Shown: piece after piece, positions 5,839-6,227 of the stretch
Position numbering within the stretch: the stretch's first letter is position 1
Layout of the letters: each line of letters begins with the position of its first letter
DNA from: an uncultured Capnocytophaga sp.
GTDB taxonomy: Bacteria > Bacteroidota > Bacteroidia > Flavobacteriales > Flavobacteriaceae
Length of the DNA: 6,227 nt
Reading direction: 5' to 3'
NCBI GenBank assembly: GCA_915070235.1
Contig: CAJZFM010000132.1
Span: 1-6,227 of the forward strand
Notes under the pieces: model-generated
The model's database searches: none
Told to the model about the DNA's origin: nothing
The model's input: the letters and a program-made list of their open reading frames with translations, nothing else
Program-made: the position numbers and the translations under genes

Positions 5839-6227
5839 CTAATAAATATACTGGTCGATATCAATCCAGCCATTTAACTGGTGAAGCAAGTCAAGAGCAG
5901 AGGTATCAAAAAACAAAGCAGGGACTTCTTCATTGTATATATTTACACAAAATTGGAATAGTGCAGTGAGTTGATGTGTTTTGATAAAAGCTGATAATTC
6001 TTCCAAAAACGGATGCACTTTTTGCTCAAAAACAGCCAAACAATCACTTATATACAAAGTTTCCATAGACGCAAACTTGTATTCCCAAAAAGTTTCTTCG
6101 CTAATGCGATGCTTCAAAGCATCTCCCTTATACGCCTTCTCTGTAGGAGGAAAACCTGTGATATGAGTAAGTTCTTCAAGGTCAAAATACTCTCCATAAA
6201 CACAAAAAGTAAGACCAATATTTGTAA
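5839..6227 (-). CDS. DUF4279-like protein, N-terminus outside the window
   Basis: The frame stays open from the TAG at 5839-5841 to the right edge, giving 128 visible residues with no start codon that fits. It reads like the DUF4279 family. There is an initial strand (GLTFCVYGEYFD), then LEELTHITGFPPTEKAYKG (local residues 16-34; family pattern: it..lgi.Pt....G), then TFWEYK (45-50, the conserved W), a helical middle (DCLAVFEQKVHPFLEELSAF), a strand (FQFCVNIY) and a closing PALFFDTSALDLLHQLNGWI with IDIDQY. A TTG at 6115-6117 could be mistaken for the start of a 92-aa protein, but the conserved domain clearly extends upstream of it. Probably only a few residues are missing. Function is unknown; DUF4279 genes often occur as small cytoplasmic genes next to immunity genes. 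The gene leads the three-gene set visible here and is more A/T-rich than the two genes that follow. Confidence 0.82.
   Translation of the reverse strand, partial: TNIGLTFCVYGEYFDLEELTHITGFPPTEKAYKGDALKHRISEETFWEYKFASMETLYISDCLAVFEQKVHPFLEELSAFIKTHQLTALFQFCVNIYNEEVPALFFDTSALDLLHQLNGWIDIDQYIY

Noticed and set aside
1..6227. CRISPR arrays, tRNA or rRNA genes, insertion-sequence ends
   Set aside because: I saw no regularly spaced repeats, no cloverleaf or rRNA-like sequence, and no transposase or terminal inverted repeats with target duplications.

Overview
The window looks like chromosome from a member of the phylum Bacteroidota. Three things point there: a SusC/SusD outer-membrane pair, a promoter of the Bacteroidota type (TTG, 22-base spacer, TAnnTTTG) just upstream of it, and start codons preceded by A/T-rich sequence with no Shine-Dalgarno motif. 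The mix of a SusCD pair with small immunity-like genes would suit an oral or gut Flavobacteriaceae/Bacteroidales species such as Capnocytophaga. That genus-level guess is inference only.

Positions 1-4680 hold a promoter and a two-gene plus-strand operon. The first gene encodes a SusC/RagA-family TonB-dependent outer-membrane transporter of 1043 aa. Eleven bases later comes a gene for its SusD/RagB-family surface lipoprotein (489 aa). Together they should form a lidded transporter in which SusD captures a ligand at the surface and SusC imports it using TonB energy. No glycoside hydrolase, peptidase, sensor or sigma/anti-sigma gene lies in the window, so the substrate cannot be assigned. The operon ends at a strong hairpin terminator (4704-4751) whose left arm is built partly from degenerate 8-base repeats.

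Positions 4741-4861 are a convergent intergenic gap. It contains an unusual G+C-rich, strand-biased block (pyrimidine-rich on plus) with a perfect small hairpin. No gene is convincing there.

Positions 4862-6227 hold three tightly packed minus-strand genes, read from right to left: a DUF4279-like gene that runs off the right edge, a SUKH (SMI1/KNR4-like) gene 2 bases after it, and an uncharacterised propeller-repeat-like 165-aa protein 6 bases after that. Small cytoplasmic proteins of these kinds, especially SUKH, are commonly found in immunity-gene arrays of polymorphic toxin systems. No toxin is visible here, so that role is inferred from family and context.

Nothing in the window clearly amounts to a new system. 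The most interesting parts are the small-gene cluster and the odd intergenic block.
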